Assembly (NCBI GenBank): GCA_903822375.1
Contig: CAIJOU010000207.1
Coordinates: 1 to 5,075 of the forward strand
Source: Candidatus Hydrogenedentota bacterium
Lineage (GTDB): Bacteria; Hydrogenedentota; Hydrogenedentia; Hydrogenedentales; CAITNO01
Length of the DNA: 5,075 nucleotides
Reading direction: 5' to 3'
A program made the translations under genes and the position numbers. Numbering within the stretch: position 1 is the stretch's first letter; each line of letters opens with the position of its first letter. Below the pieces are notes generated by a model that saw only the letters and a program-made list of their open reading frames with translations, was not told the origin of the DNA and did not search any database. Below are positions 5,067-5,075 of the stretch, piece by piece.

Positions 5067-5075
5067 TGAGTATGG

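Larger units (their letters stand above)
4833..5075. other. Non-coding or repeat-like DNA at the right edge
   Basis: No long credible gene covers this stretch. Up to about 4970 it is GC-rich; from about 4971 it becomes noticeably more AT-rich, with a T6 run at 4998-5003. It contains a small hairpin (4933-4949), a GGAGGTGA string (4963-4970), a possible short frame (4980-5066) and two TTTTCCAC copies. The segment around the hairpin, with GGAGGGGAAGAATATGAATAG, reminds me of dispersed intergenic repeats in PVC-like and Hydrogenedentes genomes. That is recollection of a pattern, not a search result. Confidence 0.4.

Overview
This is a GC-rich (clearly above 60% by eye) bacterial chromosomal fragment with three long genes, two of which encode exported proteins of no known enzymatic function. 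Uncultivated Candidatus Hydrogenedentes or a member of the Planctomycetes/PVC neighbourhood would fit the mix: FecR/DUF6600-type protein, aromatic-rich lipoprotein, long low-complexity tails and repeat-like intergenic DNA. No rRNA, tRNA or universal marker gene is present, so the lineage is an impression only. The cell envelope must include a lipoprotein pathway, because the third gene has a textbook lipobox.

Layout. Positions 1-1073 hold the 5' part of a minus-strand gene for a cytoplasmic-looking protein: a compact N-terminal region, a very acidic Pro/Glu linker of about 130 residues, and the start of a second helical region cut by the window edge. Positions 1074-1292 are a divergent intergenic region with a plausible minus-strand promoter and a dyad element. 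Positions 1293-3740 (plus) encode an 815-residue secreted protein: signal peptide, FecR-like domain, DUF6600-like aromatic domain that is unusually rich in cysteine, His-rich linker, long Arg/Gly/Pro-rich disordered stretch, tail of eight QP[HR]xE repeats, and Ser/Asn-rich end. Positions 3871-4779 (plus) encode a 302-residue lipoprotein dominated by Gly-aromatic-x-Asp/Glu-Gly motifs in a four-residue register. A long GC-rich hairpin closes it. Positions 4833-5075 contain no long gene. They hold a small hairpin, a perfect 8-base anti-Shine-Dalgarno match, a possible 28-codon frame and two TTTTCCAC copies 22 bp apart at the edge.

How they may work together. The second and third genes lie in the same direction 130 bp apart, and both products leave the cytoplasm, so an envelope or surface role for the pair is reasonable, but nothing proves a shared pathway. 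The first gene is divergent and may share the control region. I see no CRISPR array, transposase, defence system or recognisable metabolic enzyme. The most unusual items are the GX3-register lipoprotein and the Cys-rich DUF6600-like protein with its repeat tail.
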